Positions 41,307 through 51,250 are shown, numbered from the stretch's first letter. The stretch is 54,438 nucleotides of DNA from Lachnospiraceae bacterium (GCA_022510525.1 JAFLTH010000011.1:1-54438); one strand, 5' to 3'. The notes: generated by a model from the letters alone, not told the origin. Translations and numbers: made by a program.

Positions 41307-42473
41307 CTATAAATCTTTTAACCTTATTCCTTTCGCAACACTAAGAACCAGACCTATTTCAGTCAGCAAAAACAGAACTGACGTTCCCCCGTAGCTTATA
41401 AAAGGAAGTGAAATTCCGGTATTCGGAATGGTATTGGTTACAACCGCTATGTTAAGAATAACCTGGATTGCAATATGACCAAGCACTCCTACCACAAGCA
41501 AAGCTCCAAATAAATCCGGAGCATTATTTGCCACGATCATAAATCTCCAGATAAGCATAATAAACATAAGTATTACCGCTATTGCCCCGAAAAGTCCAAG
41601 TTCTTCGCATATAATCGAAAAAATCATATCATTCTGTGCCTCAGGTATGAAGCCCAGCTTCTGCATACTGGCACCCAGCCCCTTGCCAAGAATTCCTCCG
41701 GAACCGATTGCATACAGTCCCTGCAATGTCTGGAACCCTTTGCCGCTGGCATATGCCTCCGGATCCAACCAGGCAAGAATACGTGCACCTCTGAAGTTCA
41801 AATCGTCTGCACCGGACTCCGCCATTTTTACAATTATAAATACAACAAGTGCCGCTCCCGCAACCGCAAGCATTCCCAACAGAATAAACCGCTTGTAATC
41901 GGGACAGGATACAAAAAGCATCAGTACCGCTATTCCCATAACTATAATAGCTGAACTCATATTGGAAGTTATTCTCCAAAGCATCAGTGCAATTGGTACC
42001 GGAACCGCCAATACGGTATAGAAGCCTCTCCGTTCACGGATTTTTTTACCCATGGAGCAAATCATACTTGCAAGAAACAGTATCATCCCCAGTTTGGCGA
42101 CCTCTGCGGGCTGTAAGGAAATTCCTCCTATATAAAGCCACCTCTTGGCACCGTTCGCCTCATGCCCAAAGGGAATAATAAGTAAAATCAGAACTACCGA
42201 AACTATGTATCCAAGCACCGCAAAGCGCTCCCAGAAATGATACGGTATGTTCGATACGACGAGCATAACCACAACACCCAGAATCGTTGCCGTAAGCTGC
42301 TTCCTCAGGTACCAGGCCGAATCTCCGTTAAAGGTGAGATTGGCTTCATAGGAGCTTGTGGAATACACCATTACCAGTCCGAAACCCAATAGGAAAAGAA
42401 CTATGAACAACAAACTGTAGTCCATATAATTGCTGATATTCGATTGTCTACGAGATGCTGTTCTTGTTGCCAC
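41307..42473 (-). CDS. ftsW: SEDS peptidoglycan glycosyltransferase FtsW/SpoVE
   Basis: 388 residues, about ten membrane helices. The family blocks are GLVMVYSTSS, GAKRWLYIGGISLQPAEVAKL, IPEAQNDMIFSIICEELGLFG and PNTGISLPFISYGGTS. It polymerises lipid II together with the class B PBPs encoded upstream. Assignment to vegetative FtsW or sporulation SpoVE cannot be made from sequence. The start is two bases after the murD stop. Confidence 0.95.
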   Translation of the reverse strand: MATRTASRRQSNISNYMDYSLLFIVLFLLGFGLVMVYSTSSYEANLTFNGDSAWYLRKQLTATILGVVVMLVVSNIPYHFWERFAVLGYIVSVVLILLIIPFGHEANGAKRWLYIGGISLQPAEVAKLGMILFLASMICSMGKKIRERRGFYTVLAVPVPIALMLWRITSNMSSAIIVMGIAVLMLFVSCPDYKRFILLGMLAVAGAALVVFIIVKMAESGADDLNFRGARILAWLDPEAYASGKGFQTLQGLYAIGSGGILGKGLGASMQKLGFIPEAQNDMIFSIICEELGLFGAIAVILMFIMLIWRFMIVANNAPDLFGALLVVGVLGHIAIQVILNIAVVTNTIPNTGISLPFISYGGTSVLFLLTEIGLVLSVAKGIRLKDL

Positions 42474-42475
42474 GT

Positions 42476-43840
42476 TTATAACTCCTCTAAATTATTAACT
42501 AACTCTTTGAATAAGTTGCCTCTTACTTCATAGTTTTCAAACATTCCCCAGCTTGCACAGGCCGGTGACAGAAGCACCGCATCACCCGGGGCTGCATTGT
42601 TTACACAGATATCAAAGGCTTCCTCAAAACTGTCTGCCATAACAACATTCGAAATTCCGTATTTTTTTGCACATTCTGCAATTTTATCTTTGGTCTGGCC
42701 AATCAGGCACAGGCACTTAACCTTACCGTCAAATGCCTTGATCCAGTCATCATATTCACTCTGCTTATCATAGCCTCCGCCAATCAGAACCGTCGGCTTA
42801 CTCATCGCTCTGATTCCCTGAATGGCCGCATCCGGATTAGTGCCTTTGGAATCATTGTAATAATCCACTCCACGCTTGGTCGCCACAAATTCTATTCTAT
42901 GCTCAACCGCCTTGAAATTCCTTATAGTCTCTAATATTAATTCTATAGGAATATTCATCGACTGTGCAATGGCAATTGCTGCCATAACATTTTCCACATT
43001 ACAAAGCCCTACCAGATTCATATCATGAATATTCATGATTTTGTTTACGCTTTTACCGTCTGACTGATAAATATCCTCTCCGTCAAGATACAGCCCGTTT
43101 TCAAGCTTCCGCACAGAGGAAAAATATATTACACGCGCCGGACACTTTTGCCCGAACTGTCTTGTGTACTCATTCTCATAATTGAGGACGCACACATCAT
43201 CTTTGGTCTGATTTTCAGCGATGCGTTCCTTGGCCGCAACATAGTTATCCATAGTATGATGTCTGTTCAGGTGGTCGGGCGTAATATTTAAAATCGCCGA
43301 TACCTTAGGATGAAAAGTCTCTATTGTCTCAAGCTGGAAACTGCTGATTTCCGCAACCGTAACGGTTTCATCATTTGACTCAAGCGCAGTCTTGGTATAG
43401 GGAATTCCTATATTACCTACCACATAGACACTCTTATAATAAGCTTTCATTATCTCGCCTACCAAAGAGGTTGTGGTTGTCTTACCGTTTGTGCCGGTAA
43501 TCGCTATCACTTCCCCCTTGCCAAGCTCATAGGCAAGCTCTATCTCGCCCCAGATTTTTATTCCTTTATTTCTAAACCCTTCTACAAATTCCGTATCTAC
43601 AGGCACCCCCGGACTTAGTACAAGCAGCTCCACCGACTCTCTCACTTCAGCCGGCAGCTCTCCTATAATAACTTCAGCCTTACAGGAAGCAGAAAGCTTC
43701 GCCTCAACATCTTCTTTCACAAGCTTTTCATTCTCATCATATAGTATCGGACAGGCGCCTACACTGCTAAGTGCTTCCGACGCCGCTATACCGCTGATAC
43801 CAGTACCCACTACCAGCACTTTTTTGTTTGTAAAATCCAT
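42476..43840 (-). CDS. murD: UDP-N-acetylmuramoylalanine-D-glutamate ligase
   Basis: 454 residues from MDFTNKKVLVVGTG. Adds D-Glu to UDP-MurNAc-L-Ala with ATP. N-terminal Rossmann GTGISG, ATP loop GTNGKTTT (116-123), and ISSFQLET, NITPDHLNRH and YYNDSKGTNPDA blocks. A longer frame to 44062 overlaps mraY and the inverted repeat; GAGAGG before 43840 and family length decide the start. Confidence 0.97.
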   Translation of the reverse strand: MDFTNKKVLVVGTGISGIAASEALSSVGACPILYDENEKLVKEDVEAKLSASCKAEVIIGELPAEVRESVELLVLSPGVPVDTEFVEGFRNKGIKIWGEIELAYELGKGEVIAITGTNGKTTTTSLVGEIMKAYYKSVYVVGNIGIPYTKTALESNDETVTVAEISSFQLETIETFHPKVSAILNITPDHLNRHHTMDNYVAAKERIAENQTKDDVCVLNYENEYTRQFGQKCPARVIYFSSVRKLENGLYLDGEDIYQSDGKSVNKIMNIHDMNLVGLCNVENVMAAIAIAQSMNIPIELILETIRNFKAVEHRIEFVATKRGVDYYNDSKGTNPDAAIQGIRAMSKPTVLIGGGYDKQSEYDDWIKAFDGKVKCLCLIGQTKDKIAECAKKYGISNVVMADSFEEAFDICVNNAAPGDAVLLSPACASWGMFENYEVRGNLFKELVNNLEEL

Positions 43841-43889
43841 ATCGTTATGCCTCTCAATTACATTATATTTAAGTTTATTCCGATAACCA

Positions 43890-43970
43890 GAACTTAGGCG
43901 AAATAAACAAAATAAGGGGTGAGTTGCCACCGCATTCGAAGCCCCGTTTTTGTTTATTTTGACTAAGTTC
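43890..43970. repeat. 81-bp inverted repeat between mraY and murD
   Basis: Outer arms GAACTTAG and CTAAGTTC enclose inner arms AAATAAACAAAA..GGGG and CCCC..TTTTGTTTATTT around a loop of about 22 bases. The element fills most of the 137-bp gap in an otherwise tight operon and looks like a small MITE or an intercistronic RNA hairpin. Confidence 0.75.
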
Positions 43971-43977
43971 GTCCGGA

Positions 43978-44934
43978 CTATATTCCCATTAATGCCACTA
44001 GACACAATATAGCCGTCACTATGGAGAAAAGCGCCACCACCCTTGTCTCCGACCAGCCGCAAAGTTCAAAATGATGATGTATCGGCGCCATCTTAAAAAT
44101 ACGCTTACCACCGCTTATTTTGAAATAAGATACCTGTATTACAACCGACAGCACCTCTATTACATATATAAAACATACTATCGCCAGAAAAATAGGCATC
44201 TGCATCATATATGCGGTAGCCGCAACGAAACCGCCAAGCGCAAGCGAACCGGTATCGCCCATAAAAACGCTTGCGGGATGTACGTTAAACAGTAGAAATC
44301 CTAACAACGCACCGACAACCGCACAGGTAATCGGCTCTATACCGCTTTCAAGACCTATTGCAACAACGGTAAAAAATGTTGCTATAAGCACCGTAACCGA
44401 ACTTGCCAGTCCATCCAGTCCGTCTGTAAAATTTGCACCGTTTACCGTGCCTATTACTATAAAAAACAGAATCGGTATATTCAGCCAGCCGAAATCCAGA
44501 TAGGTTCCTTCCATAAAAGGAATCCTCATAGCCAGCGAAACGTCGGTATAATGTGTAATATAATACGCAAAAACGCCTGTTACAATAATCTGCAAAAGCA
44601 TTTTCTGCCATGCCCTCAGTCCCATGGAACGCTTCAGCACTACCTTGATATAATCATCAAGAAAACCGATAAGCCCGAAACCGAGTGTTACAAAAAGAAT
44701 CGGTATAATAGAAGGATAATCCTTCACATAGATAATCGAAGTAACTACGACACTGACTAAAATCAGTATGCCGCCCATTGTAGGCGTACCGTTTTTCTTA
44801 AGATGCTCCTTAGGCCCTTCATCCCTTACGGTCTGACCGACTTTAAGTCTTCTAAGAAACGGAATCACTACCGGTCCCAAAACAACACTGATCGCAAATG
44901 ATATAACAACTGACATCAAAATCGTAGTACTCAA
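43978..44934 (-). CDS. mraY: Phospho-N-acetylmuramoyl-pentapeptide transferase
   Basis: 318 residues, ten membrane helices. Makes lipid I from UDP-MurNAc-pentapeptide and undecaprenyl phosphate. Catalytic aspartates in GFLDDYIKV, NFTDGLDGLA, HPASVFMGDTGSLALGG and the APIHHHFE motif are all present. The start is seven bases after the spoVD-like stop. Confidence 0.97.
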   Translation of the reverse strand: MSTTILMSVVISFAISVVLGPVVIPFLRRLKVGQTVRDEGPKEHLKKNGTPTMGGILILVSVVVTSIIYVKDYPSIIPILFVTLGFGLIGFLDDYIKVVLKRSMGLRAWQKMLLQIIVTGVFAYYITHYTDVSLAMRIPFMEGTYLDFGWLNIPILFFIVIGTVNGANFTDGLDGLASSVTVLIATFFTVVAIGLESGIEPITCAVVGALLGFLLFNVHPASVFMGDTGSLALGGFVAATAYMMQMPIFLAIVCFIYVIEVLSVVIQVSYFKISGGKRIFKMAPIHHHFELCGWSETRVVALFSIVTAILCLVALMGI

Positions 44935-44941
44935 TTATCTC

Positions 44942-46678
44942 TCACTCCTTTCCTTCCAGATATGGAAGAATATTTTCAAAAAGCTGTTTCACAACCGGCG
45001 CCGCTATTTGTCCGCCATAATATGTACCCTGCGGATTATTGATAATACACATTGCAAGTACCGTCGGATTATCCGCAGGTGAAAAGCCAATGAAAGAAGC
45101 TATATATTTACCGCTGCCTCTGGGAAGTGTCTGGCTGGTAGCGGTTTTACCGCCTATACGGTAACCTTCTATATAAGCATTCTTACCGCCGCCGTTTTCA
45201 ACTACCTGCTCCAGAATATAGCGCATAGTCTCTGAAGTCTCACTTGATACCACATTTTCCTTTACCTGATAGGCAAAAGACTTACTTTCGCTTCCGTCCG
45301 CAGAAGCCACTCTCACACCAAAATGCGGAGTAACACGTCTTCCGCCGTTTACAATTGAAGAAGCCGTAACCGCAAGCTGTATAGGCGCAATCTGGAATGA
45401 CTGCCCGAAAGAAATTGTCGCAAGCTCAACCTGACCTATATTTTCCTTCTTATGCATAATCGTTCTGGCTTCCCCGGGAAGGTCTATTCCTGTTTTATCA
45501 AGTAAACCCAACTTTTTAAAATATTTATAAAAATTATCTACACCAAGCCTAAGCCCTACTGTCACAAAAACAGGATTACAGGAATTCATTGTAGCCTGAA
45601 CGAAATTCTCGCCCCCGTGCCCTGCGATTTTATGACATCTGATTCTCCTGTCACCAACCATCACATAACCCGGACAACTGAAATTATCATTGACCGTGAC
45701 AACACCTTCTTCAAGAGCCGCCGTAGCCGTAATCATTTTAAAAGTAGAACCGGGCTCGTATGTATCATTAATACAGCCGTTACGCCACATTCCGTTTAAA
45801 AGTTCCTGTTTCTTTTTTTCGTCTAAATTTTCACTGTTCACCGTTTCCGGTAAAGTATATGGATTGTTCAGGTCAAACTCAGGCACATTGACCATAGCCA
45901 TAAGCTCCCCGTTCTGGGGATTCATAACTATTATGGAAACACTGTCAGCCTGCTTGGTTTCCATAGTCTGTAGTGCAAGCTGTGTTGCATAACTCTGGAT
46001 GTTCATATCCATACTGATATATAAATCATTCCCGTTTACAGGCTCTATACGTTCTTCACCCGCTTCCGACACCTCTACGCCTTTGGCATCGGTCACAGTC
46101 AGTATTGTTCCCGCTATCCCTTGAAGATATTCCTCATAGATAACCTCCAGACCTATGATTCCCTGATTATCTCCGCCGGTAAAACCAAGTACTTTTGAAG
46201 CAAGTGACTCATAGGGATAATATCTTTTATAATCCTCATCCACTTTTACTCCGTCAAGCTCATAGGCACGTACTATATCGCCGACCGACTTATCGACATT
46301 ACTTTTTATTTTCTCTATGGACGAATATTTTTCTACGCGTTTTCGTACATATTCTTCCGATAAATCAAGTTCTTTACAAAGAACTTCTATTACTCTCTCG
46401 GGATCTTCAATCTGATTATGTATGACGGATATGGTACATACCGTCTTATTATCGGCAAGAATCTCTCCATTTACATCTATGATCCTTCCCCTGGCCGCTT
46501 TGATGCTGCGTTCCCGCTCATGAAGTTCCTTGGCTTTCTGAGTATAATACTCGGACTGGAAAACCATCAGATACACAAGCCTTCCAATCAGTCCAAGAAA
46601 CATCGCCAGACAGATAAACATTACCACCACAGTCTTATTCCGGTGGAAAGTTTTATGTGTATGCTCAACTTCCTTCAT
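44942..46678 (-). CDS. Class B penicillin-binding protein, SpoVD/FtsI-like
   Basis: 578 residues: short cytoplasmic tail, membrane helix 16-39, dimerisation domain and transpeptidase. Active serine Ser311 (STFK), second motif SCN (366-368), third motif KTAT (511-514) where KTG is usual. It lacks a PASTA tail, in contrast to many SpoVD proteins. Second of two PBPs in the cluster; by position one is expected to serve division and one sporulation, but which does which is not visible. Next to mraY. Confidence 0.92.
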   Translation of the reverse strand: MKEVEHTHKTFHRNKTVVVMFICLAMFLGLIGRLVYLMVFQSEYYTQKAKELHERERSIKAARGRIIDVNGEILADNKTVCTISVIHNQIEDPERVIEVLCKELDLSEEYVRKRVEKYSSIEKIKSNVDKSVGDIVRAYELDGVKVDEDYKRYYPYESLASKVLGFTGGDNQGIIGLEVIYEEYLQGIAGTILTVTDAKGVEVSEAGEERIEPVNGNDLYISMDMNIQSYATQLALQTMETKQADSVSIIVMNPQNGELMAMVNVPEFDLNNPYTLPETVNSENLDEKKKQELLNGMWRNGCINDTYEPGSTFKMITATAALEEGVVTVNDNFSCPGYVMVGDRRIRCHKIAGHGGENFVQATMNSCNPVFVTVGLRLGVDNFYKYFKKLGLLDKTGIDLPGEARTIMHKKENIGQVELATISFGQSFQIAPIQLAVTASSIVNGGRRVTPHFGVRVASADGSESKSFAYQVKENVVSSETSETMRYILEQVVENGGGKNAYIEGYRIGGKTATSQTLPRGSGKYIASFIGFSPADNPTVLAMCIINNPQGTYYGGQIAAPVVKQLFENILPYLEGKE

Positions 46679-46757
46679 TTTTCAATATAACCTCATTAAA
46701 GGTATTAATATAATCTATTACCGATTTAAAGAGGTTATTCATATGAAGTTAAGCAAA

Positions 46758-49064
46758 CTACCATACTCCTTTATTATCATTCTGAGAGTCATCTACCTTA
46801 GGAGGCTCTCCTATCCCGTTACCGGTAGTGCCGTCTTCTCCGGTTATAAGGCTTCCGCCGTTTATTACGGCTCCCGTATTAGGATCAACCAGATTACCGG
46901 TATTAGGGTCCTTGGCATAACCGGTTTCAGGATCTATAGGGAAAGTTTTCCATATCTCAGGATTAGTGCTGCCTTCCTGTCCATCCTGCGAAGTATCCCC
47001 ACCGGATGCTTTGCCATCATTCCCTGTACCTTCACTGCCGTTTTCACCTTCGGCTCCGTTTTCATCTGTTTGTGAACCTTCTCCATCTTCTCCGGTCTGT
47101 GTATCTTCTTCCACTGCCGGCTGCTTCATCGCAATCTGCAATTCTTCAAGCTCTTCCCTTTCTTTATCGCTTAATTCTTCCGTCATAAAAATATTAAGAT
47201 AAGGAAGTACCTCTGTCAAAATAGCACGAACTATCCTTGTAGCATATTTGGCATCATCCTGATACATCACATTAGGCCTGTCCACCACTACATAAATAGC
47301 ATATTGCGGATCATTCGCCGGTGCATATCCAAGAAAAGAAACGACAAATTCATTATTGCCACGGGGAAGAGTCTCCGCCGTTCCTGTCTTACCGCCTATC
47401 ATATATCCTGCCGGTCTTGCAGAATGACCGGTTCCGTTTTCACCGGTAACAACCTGATTACAATACTCTAATATCTTTTCACTTGTAGATTCGGAAACCG
47501 TCTGTTTTAAGACTCTTGGTTCAATATTATCTACCGTTGCTCCATCCGCAGTTGTTATCTTGCTTACAACATGTGGTTCATAAAACTTTCCGCCGTTTAT
47601 TAACGAACAAAATCCCGTTACCATCTGAATCATAGTGGCATTGAAGCCTTGTCCGAATGAACAGGTTGCAAGTTCTGCCGATCCGATATTGTTTTTACCA
47701 TATACCAGAGCAACCGTTCTGGATTCTCCAGCCAGGTCTATGTTGGTCTTTAACCCGAATCCAAACAAATGCTGATAATCAACGAATCTATCTTTCCCTA
47801 ACTGAAATGCCACGTTCATAAGGACAACATTGCATGAACGCTCAATACCCTCCGCTATTGTCAGATAACCGTCACCATATCTGTTATGACATTTTATATC
47901 ATGTCCGCCTACTTCCAGCTTGCCTTCACAATTGTAGGATTCATTACCGGTAATGGCTCCGCTCTCAATAGCTGCGGCAACGGTAAAAGGTTTTGCAACC
48001 GAACCCGGCTCATATGTATCCACGATGCAGTAGTTTTTCCACAATGCATCCAACTGCCTGTACATGGCCTCATCATCCATTGCATCAATCATTTCCTGAG
48101 TAAGATGTTCTCCTGTCTTTTTACTCTTTTCATCAAGTTCAGCCATACCAAGCAAATTATCGGTATTTCGTGTATCATTCAGATCATAGACCGGATAGTT
48201 TGCCATTGCAAGCACGTTGCCTGTATTTATCTCCATAAAAATACAGCCTACATTCTCTGCACCGTTACCCTGTCTGAAATTATCTTTATACTGCTCATTA
48301 AATGCTTTTAAGTGTTTCTCTACTATGCTCTGAATATTGGCATCAATGGTAGTCTGGATATTATAACCGTCCTTAGCCGAAACAGTTGTTCTTTGCACAT
48401 TGGAATCATTGTTAAGATATCCGTACTCACGACCGTTAGTACCGCATAAGATATCATTATAGTATTCTTCAAGACCGTATAATCCCGAATTATCGCTTCT
48501 TGTAAATCCTATGACATCACAGGCAAGAGAGCCGTTGGGATATTCCCTCTTATACTCGTCTTCAAACCATACGCCCCTTATCTTTGAGCCGTTTTCTTCA
48601 TCCTTTTGCAGCTCTTTAAACTTCTCAACCTTATCATAAGCGATGCGCCTGTCCAGTACATAATATGACGAAGTGGGATGAGAGGCAATATACTCTCTTA
48701 CCGAAACCGTATCAATGCCAAACGCCTTCTTAAGTGCGTTTAATGTGGGCTCCACATTACTTTCGTCACTTGTCAGCACCTTGGTATCCAGAATAACATT
48801 GTATACCTTGTTGCTTATAGCCAGTACCGTACCGTTGGCATCAAGTATTTCACCACGCTTAAAAGGTATTGTCACAGAGTCATACTCCTGCTGCGACAAC
48901 ACCTGCCTTTTATAATTCTCACCATTGTCCCTGTTAATCACAATCAGGCGGGCGCTAAGACCTATAAAGGCCAATAATATCAATAAAAACAGCACCAGCA
49001 GCTTTTTCTGCATCTTGATTGTGAATCTGTTTGGATGTCCATACGCCTTACTTTGTTTTCTCAA
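46758..49064 (-). CDS. Class B penicillin-binding protein (PBP2B/FtsI-like) with long acidic tail
   Basis: 768 residues. Membrane helix 21-42, dimerisation domain, transpeptidase with Ser355 (SVAK), SCN (410-412) and KTGT (559-562). From about 635 a Gly/Glu/Asp-rich tail of more than 120 residues follows, with the repeated D-P-N/E-T-G block (IDPETGYAKDPNTGNLVDPNTGAVINGG in part). The tail is extracellular and probably flexible; PASTA domains are missing. Sixteen bases separate it from the ftsL-like gene. Confidence 0.92.
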   Translation of the reverse strand: MRKQSKAYGHPNRFTIKMQKKLLVLFLLILLAFIGLSARLIVINRDNGENYKRQVLSQQEYDSVTIPFKRGEILDANGTVLAISNKVYNVILDTKVLTSDESNVEPTLNALKKAFGIDTVSVREYIASHPTSSYYVLDRRIAYDKVEKFKELQKDEENGSKIRGVWFEDEYKREYPNGSLACDVIGFTRSDNSGLYGLEEYYNDILCGTNGREYGYLNNDSNVQRTTVSAKDGYNIQTTIDANIQSIVEKHLKAFNEQYKDNFRQGNGAENVGCIFMEINTGNVLAMANYPVYDLNDTRNTDNLLGMAELDEKSKKTGEHLTQEMIDAMDDEAMYRQLDALWKNYCIVDTYEPGSVAKPFTVAAAIESGAITGNESYNCEGKLEVGGHDIKCHNRYGDGYLTIAEGIERSCNVVLMNVAFQLGKDRFVDYQHLFGFGLKTNIDLAGESRTVALVYGKNNIGSAELATCSFGQGFNATMIQMVTGFCSLINGGKFYEPHVVSKITTADGATVDNIEPRVLKQTVSESTSEKILEYCNQVVTGENGTGHSARPAGYMIGGKTGTAETLPRGNNEFVVSFLGYAPANDPQYAIYVVVDRPNVMYQDDAKYATRIVRAILTEVLPYLNIFMTEELSDKEREELEELQIAMKQPAVEEDTQTGEDGEGSQTDENGAEGENGSEGTGNDGKASGGDTSQDGQEGSTNPEIWKTFPIDPETGYAKDPNTGNLVDPNTGAVINGGSLITGEDGTTGNGIGEPPKVDDSQNDNKGVW

Positions 49065-49079
49065 ATCGTCACCTGCTTA

Positions 49080-49526
49080 TTACGGAATCGAAGAAAGCTG
49101 TTTCACATAATCTTTGTTTTCACTTGCAAATGTAATTATCTGCCCTTCCTGAGCATACTGCATACCCAGTTCCTGAATAGCGATTCTTCTTACTTCCTCT
49201 AAATCCACACTACTTGTGATTCTATTATATTCCTCGTCGTTTGCAAGCCTCAAGTCATTTAACTCCCTCTCTAGTGACGAAATTTGTTTAATGCTGTTAG
49301 TAATATCAGACTGAAGCTTTATATAATTTAACAAAATCCATCCCATAGCGACCAAAGCCATACTCAAGAATAAAACATAACCCGGACTCATATGTCTGGC
49401 TTTTTCCCTGTTTTTTCTGGTCGTATTGCTTAATCTTTTCCGGGGTGCATTTTCTATTTCTCTTCTAACATCAGGTTTTCTGACCGTATTACCCTGTATG
49501 TATCTCCCCTCACGAACTGCTGCCAT
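49080..49526 (-). CDS. ftsL: FtsL-like division protein
   Basis: 148 residues: basic cytoplasmic N-terminus (1-47), one membrane helix (about 48-68), then a coiled coil (SDITNSIKQISSLERELNDLRLANDEEYN) and the family-like end VRRIAIQELGMQYAQEGQII. The position between rsmH and the first PBP is the canonical ftsL position. Sequence conservation in this family is low, so the call leans on position and layout. Confidence 0.85.
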   Translation of the reverse strand: MAAVREGRYIQGNTVRKPDVRREIENAPRKRLSNTTRKNREKARHMSPGYVLFLSMALVAMGWILLNYIKLQSDITNSIKQISSLERELNDLRLANDEEYNRITSSVDLEEVRRIAIQELGMQYAQEGQIITFASENKDYVKQLSSIP

Positions 49527-49600
49527 TTTTATTTATTCCTTTCATATATTTCATAAATCTCTTAATTTTTTACTTTATTCTTATAGTGTTCTTATACTTT

Positions 49601-50536
49601 TCATTTTCTCTCGAAAACTCTTAATTTAGCGCTCTTAGAGCGTTTGTTTTCTTCTATCTCTTCCGAAGACGGCAAAATAGGTTTGGATGATATCACCCTT
49701 CCCTTAGAGACTTTACCGCATACACAAACCGGAAACTCCGGCGGACAAGTGCAAGGATTTTCATTTTTCTTAAATCCCGATTTAACTATTCTGTCTTCCA
49801 ATGAATGAAAAGTAATGATGCAAAGCCGCCCTCCGGGATTCAGCATATCGATAAAATCATCCAGCGAGTCCTTAAGCACCTCAAGTTCCCTGTTGCACTC
49901 AATCCTTATCGCCTGAAAAGTTCTCTTGGAGGGATGTCCACCCGTTGCCCTCATCTTGGCAGGTATTGCTGCCTTGATCAGCTCATTGAGTTCTCCTGTT
50001 GTCTCTATGGGCTTGTCCACTCTTGCCGAGACAATATGCTTCGCAATATTTTTGGCAAATTTTTCTTCACCATAATCTCTTATTACGCGGTAGAGTTCCA
50101 TCTCCGAATATGTGTTGACAATTTCTTTGGCATTTACGGACTGTCTTGTGTCCATACGCATGTCCAAATCCACATCATATTGGTAGGAAAAGCCTCTCCC
50201 TGCATTGTCAAGCTGATAAGAGGAAACTCCAAGATCAAGCACAATACCATCCACTTTATCTATTCCTATGTTATGCAGCGCACTTTTTGCATTGCAGTAA
50301 TTATCACGTATGATAGTGACCCTGTCCTTAAAGGGTATGAGCCTCTCAGTGGCGGCCTCTATGGCCTCCCCGTCCTGGTCTATGCCGATGAGCCTGCCTT
50401 TTTGATTAAGCCCGGAGGCAATCCGGTAAGCATGCCCGCCGCCTCCGAGAGTTCCGTCTATGTAGATTCCATCGGGTTTGACCCTTAGATTCTCTATTGT
50501 TTCCTCCAAAAGAACCGATGTGTGTTTAAATTCCAT
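49601..50536 (-). CDS. rsmH: 16S rRNA (cytosine-1402-N4) methyltransferase
   Basis: 311 residues. SAM-binding [15 protein letters not shown] (about 28-42), [14 protein letters not shown], the [15 protein letters not shown] block and the C-terminal RAKSAKLRV-type end ([14 protein letters not shown]) are all typical. It methylates C1402 of 16S rRNA and normally follows mraZ, as here. Confidence 0.97.
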   Translation of the reverse strand: MEFKHTSVLLEETIENLRVKPDGIYIDGTLGGGGHAYRIASGLNQKGRLIGIDQDGEAIEAATERLIPFKDRVTIIRDNYCNAKSALHNIGIDKVDGIVLDLGVSSYQLDNAGRGFSYQYDVDLDMRMDTRQSVNAKEIVNTYSEMELYRVIRDYGEEKFAKNIAKHIVSARVDKPIETTGELNELIKAAIPAKMRATGGHPSKRTFQAIRIECNRELEVLKDSLDDFIDMLNPGGRLCIITFHSLEDRIVKSGFKKNENPCTCPPEFPVCVCGKVSKGRVISSKPILPSSEEIEENKRSKSAKLRVFERK

Positions 50537-50578
50537 CCTGATCCCTATGTCTTTCCGGCACCTTGGAATGTTGTGATT

Positions 50579-51010
50579 CTATATACCCAGTCCAAGTTCC
50601 GCCATATGTTCGGCTATATCGTCCATATCATCATAAGTTTCTATTTCTTCGAAGCGTTCCTTACTCCAGATTTCAATCCTGCTTGCAACTCCTATCAGAA
50701 CGACATCCTTGCTTAATCCTGCAAATTCTCTCAGTACATTAGGTATCAAGATTCTTCCCTGCTTATCTACCTCTGCTTCCGCTGCTCCCGCCAAGAAAAA
50801 ACGCACAAATTTTCTGGCATCTTTATTGGTAAGCGGCAGTGATTTTAGCTTCTCTTCAAATACGTTCCACTCATTATTGTCAAAGACAAACAGACAGCCA
50901 TCCAATCCTTTGGTTACCACGAATGTATCGCCTAGCAAGTCGCGGAACTTAGACGGAACGATGAGCCTGCCTTTTGCATCAATTGTGTGATTGTATTCTC
51001 CCATAAACAT
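50579..51010 (-). CDS. mraZ: Transcriptional regulator MraZ
   Basis: 143 residues from [24 protein letters not shown], the standard family start and length. Two SpoVT/AbrB-like repeats form a ring-shaped DNA binder. A TTG at 51016 is an alternative start; the ATG at 51010 has AGGTGAT in front. It is expected to bind the 10-bp boxes at its own promoter and so control the dcw cluster. Confidence 0.97.
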   Translation of the reverse strand: MFMGEYNHTIDAKGRLIVPSKFRDLLGDTFVVTKGLDGCLFVFDNNEWNVFEEKLKSLPLTNKDARKFVRFFLAGAAEAEVDKQGRILIPNVLREFAGLSKDVVLIGVASRIEIWSKERFEEIETYDDMDDIAEHMAELGLGI

Positions 51011-51080
51011 AATCAATCACCTGCCATAAAGTGTCTGCCACGGTCAGTGCTAAGTATATGGTGATGTTTTATATGAAAAT

Positions 51081-51120
51081 TCACCACTTTCAACCACTAC
51101 TTACCACTTTCCACCACTTT
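51081..51120 (-). promoter_or_regulatory. MraZ box array: four 10-bp direct repeats
   Basis: On the minus strand AAAGTGGTGG, AAAGTGGTAA, GTAGTGGTTG and AAAGTGGTGA follow one another without gaps. Direct repeats with an AAAGTG/GTGG core are the known form of MraZ operators. They begin about seven bases after the -10 element, over the expected start site. Confidence 0.85.
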
Positions 51121-51127
51121 GTCTACC

Positions 51128-51156
51128 ATTTTATAATAAAATAGCATATATTGCAA
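51128..51156 (-). promoter_or_regulatory. Promoter of the dcw cluster
   Basis: On the minus strand TTGCAA (-35) and TAAAAT (-10) are 17 bp apart, directly upstream of the MraZ boxes. Confidence 0.65.
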
Positions 51157-51218
51157 GGGAAAAGATAGATTTTTTTAATATTTTTTTAATAAAGTAATAT
51201 TTCAACTGTAGAAAGACA

Positions 51219-51250
51219 TTAAAAAACAGCCGGACAATACTGTCCGACTG
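51219..51250 (-). terminator. Terminator of lgt
   Basis: On the minus strand CAGTCGGACA pairs with TGTCCGGCTG (one G-U pair) around a four-base loop, followed by TTTTTT. Confidence 0.92.

Noticed and set aside
43841-44062. N-terminal extension of murD
   Set aside because: It would overlap mraY and translate the inverted repeat; family length and the ribosome binding site support the start at 43840.
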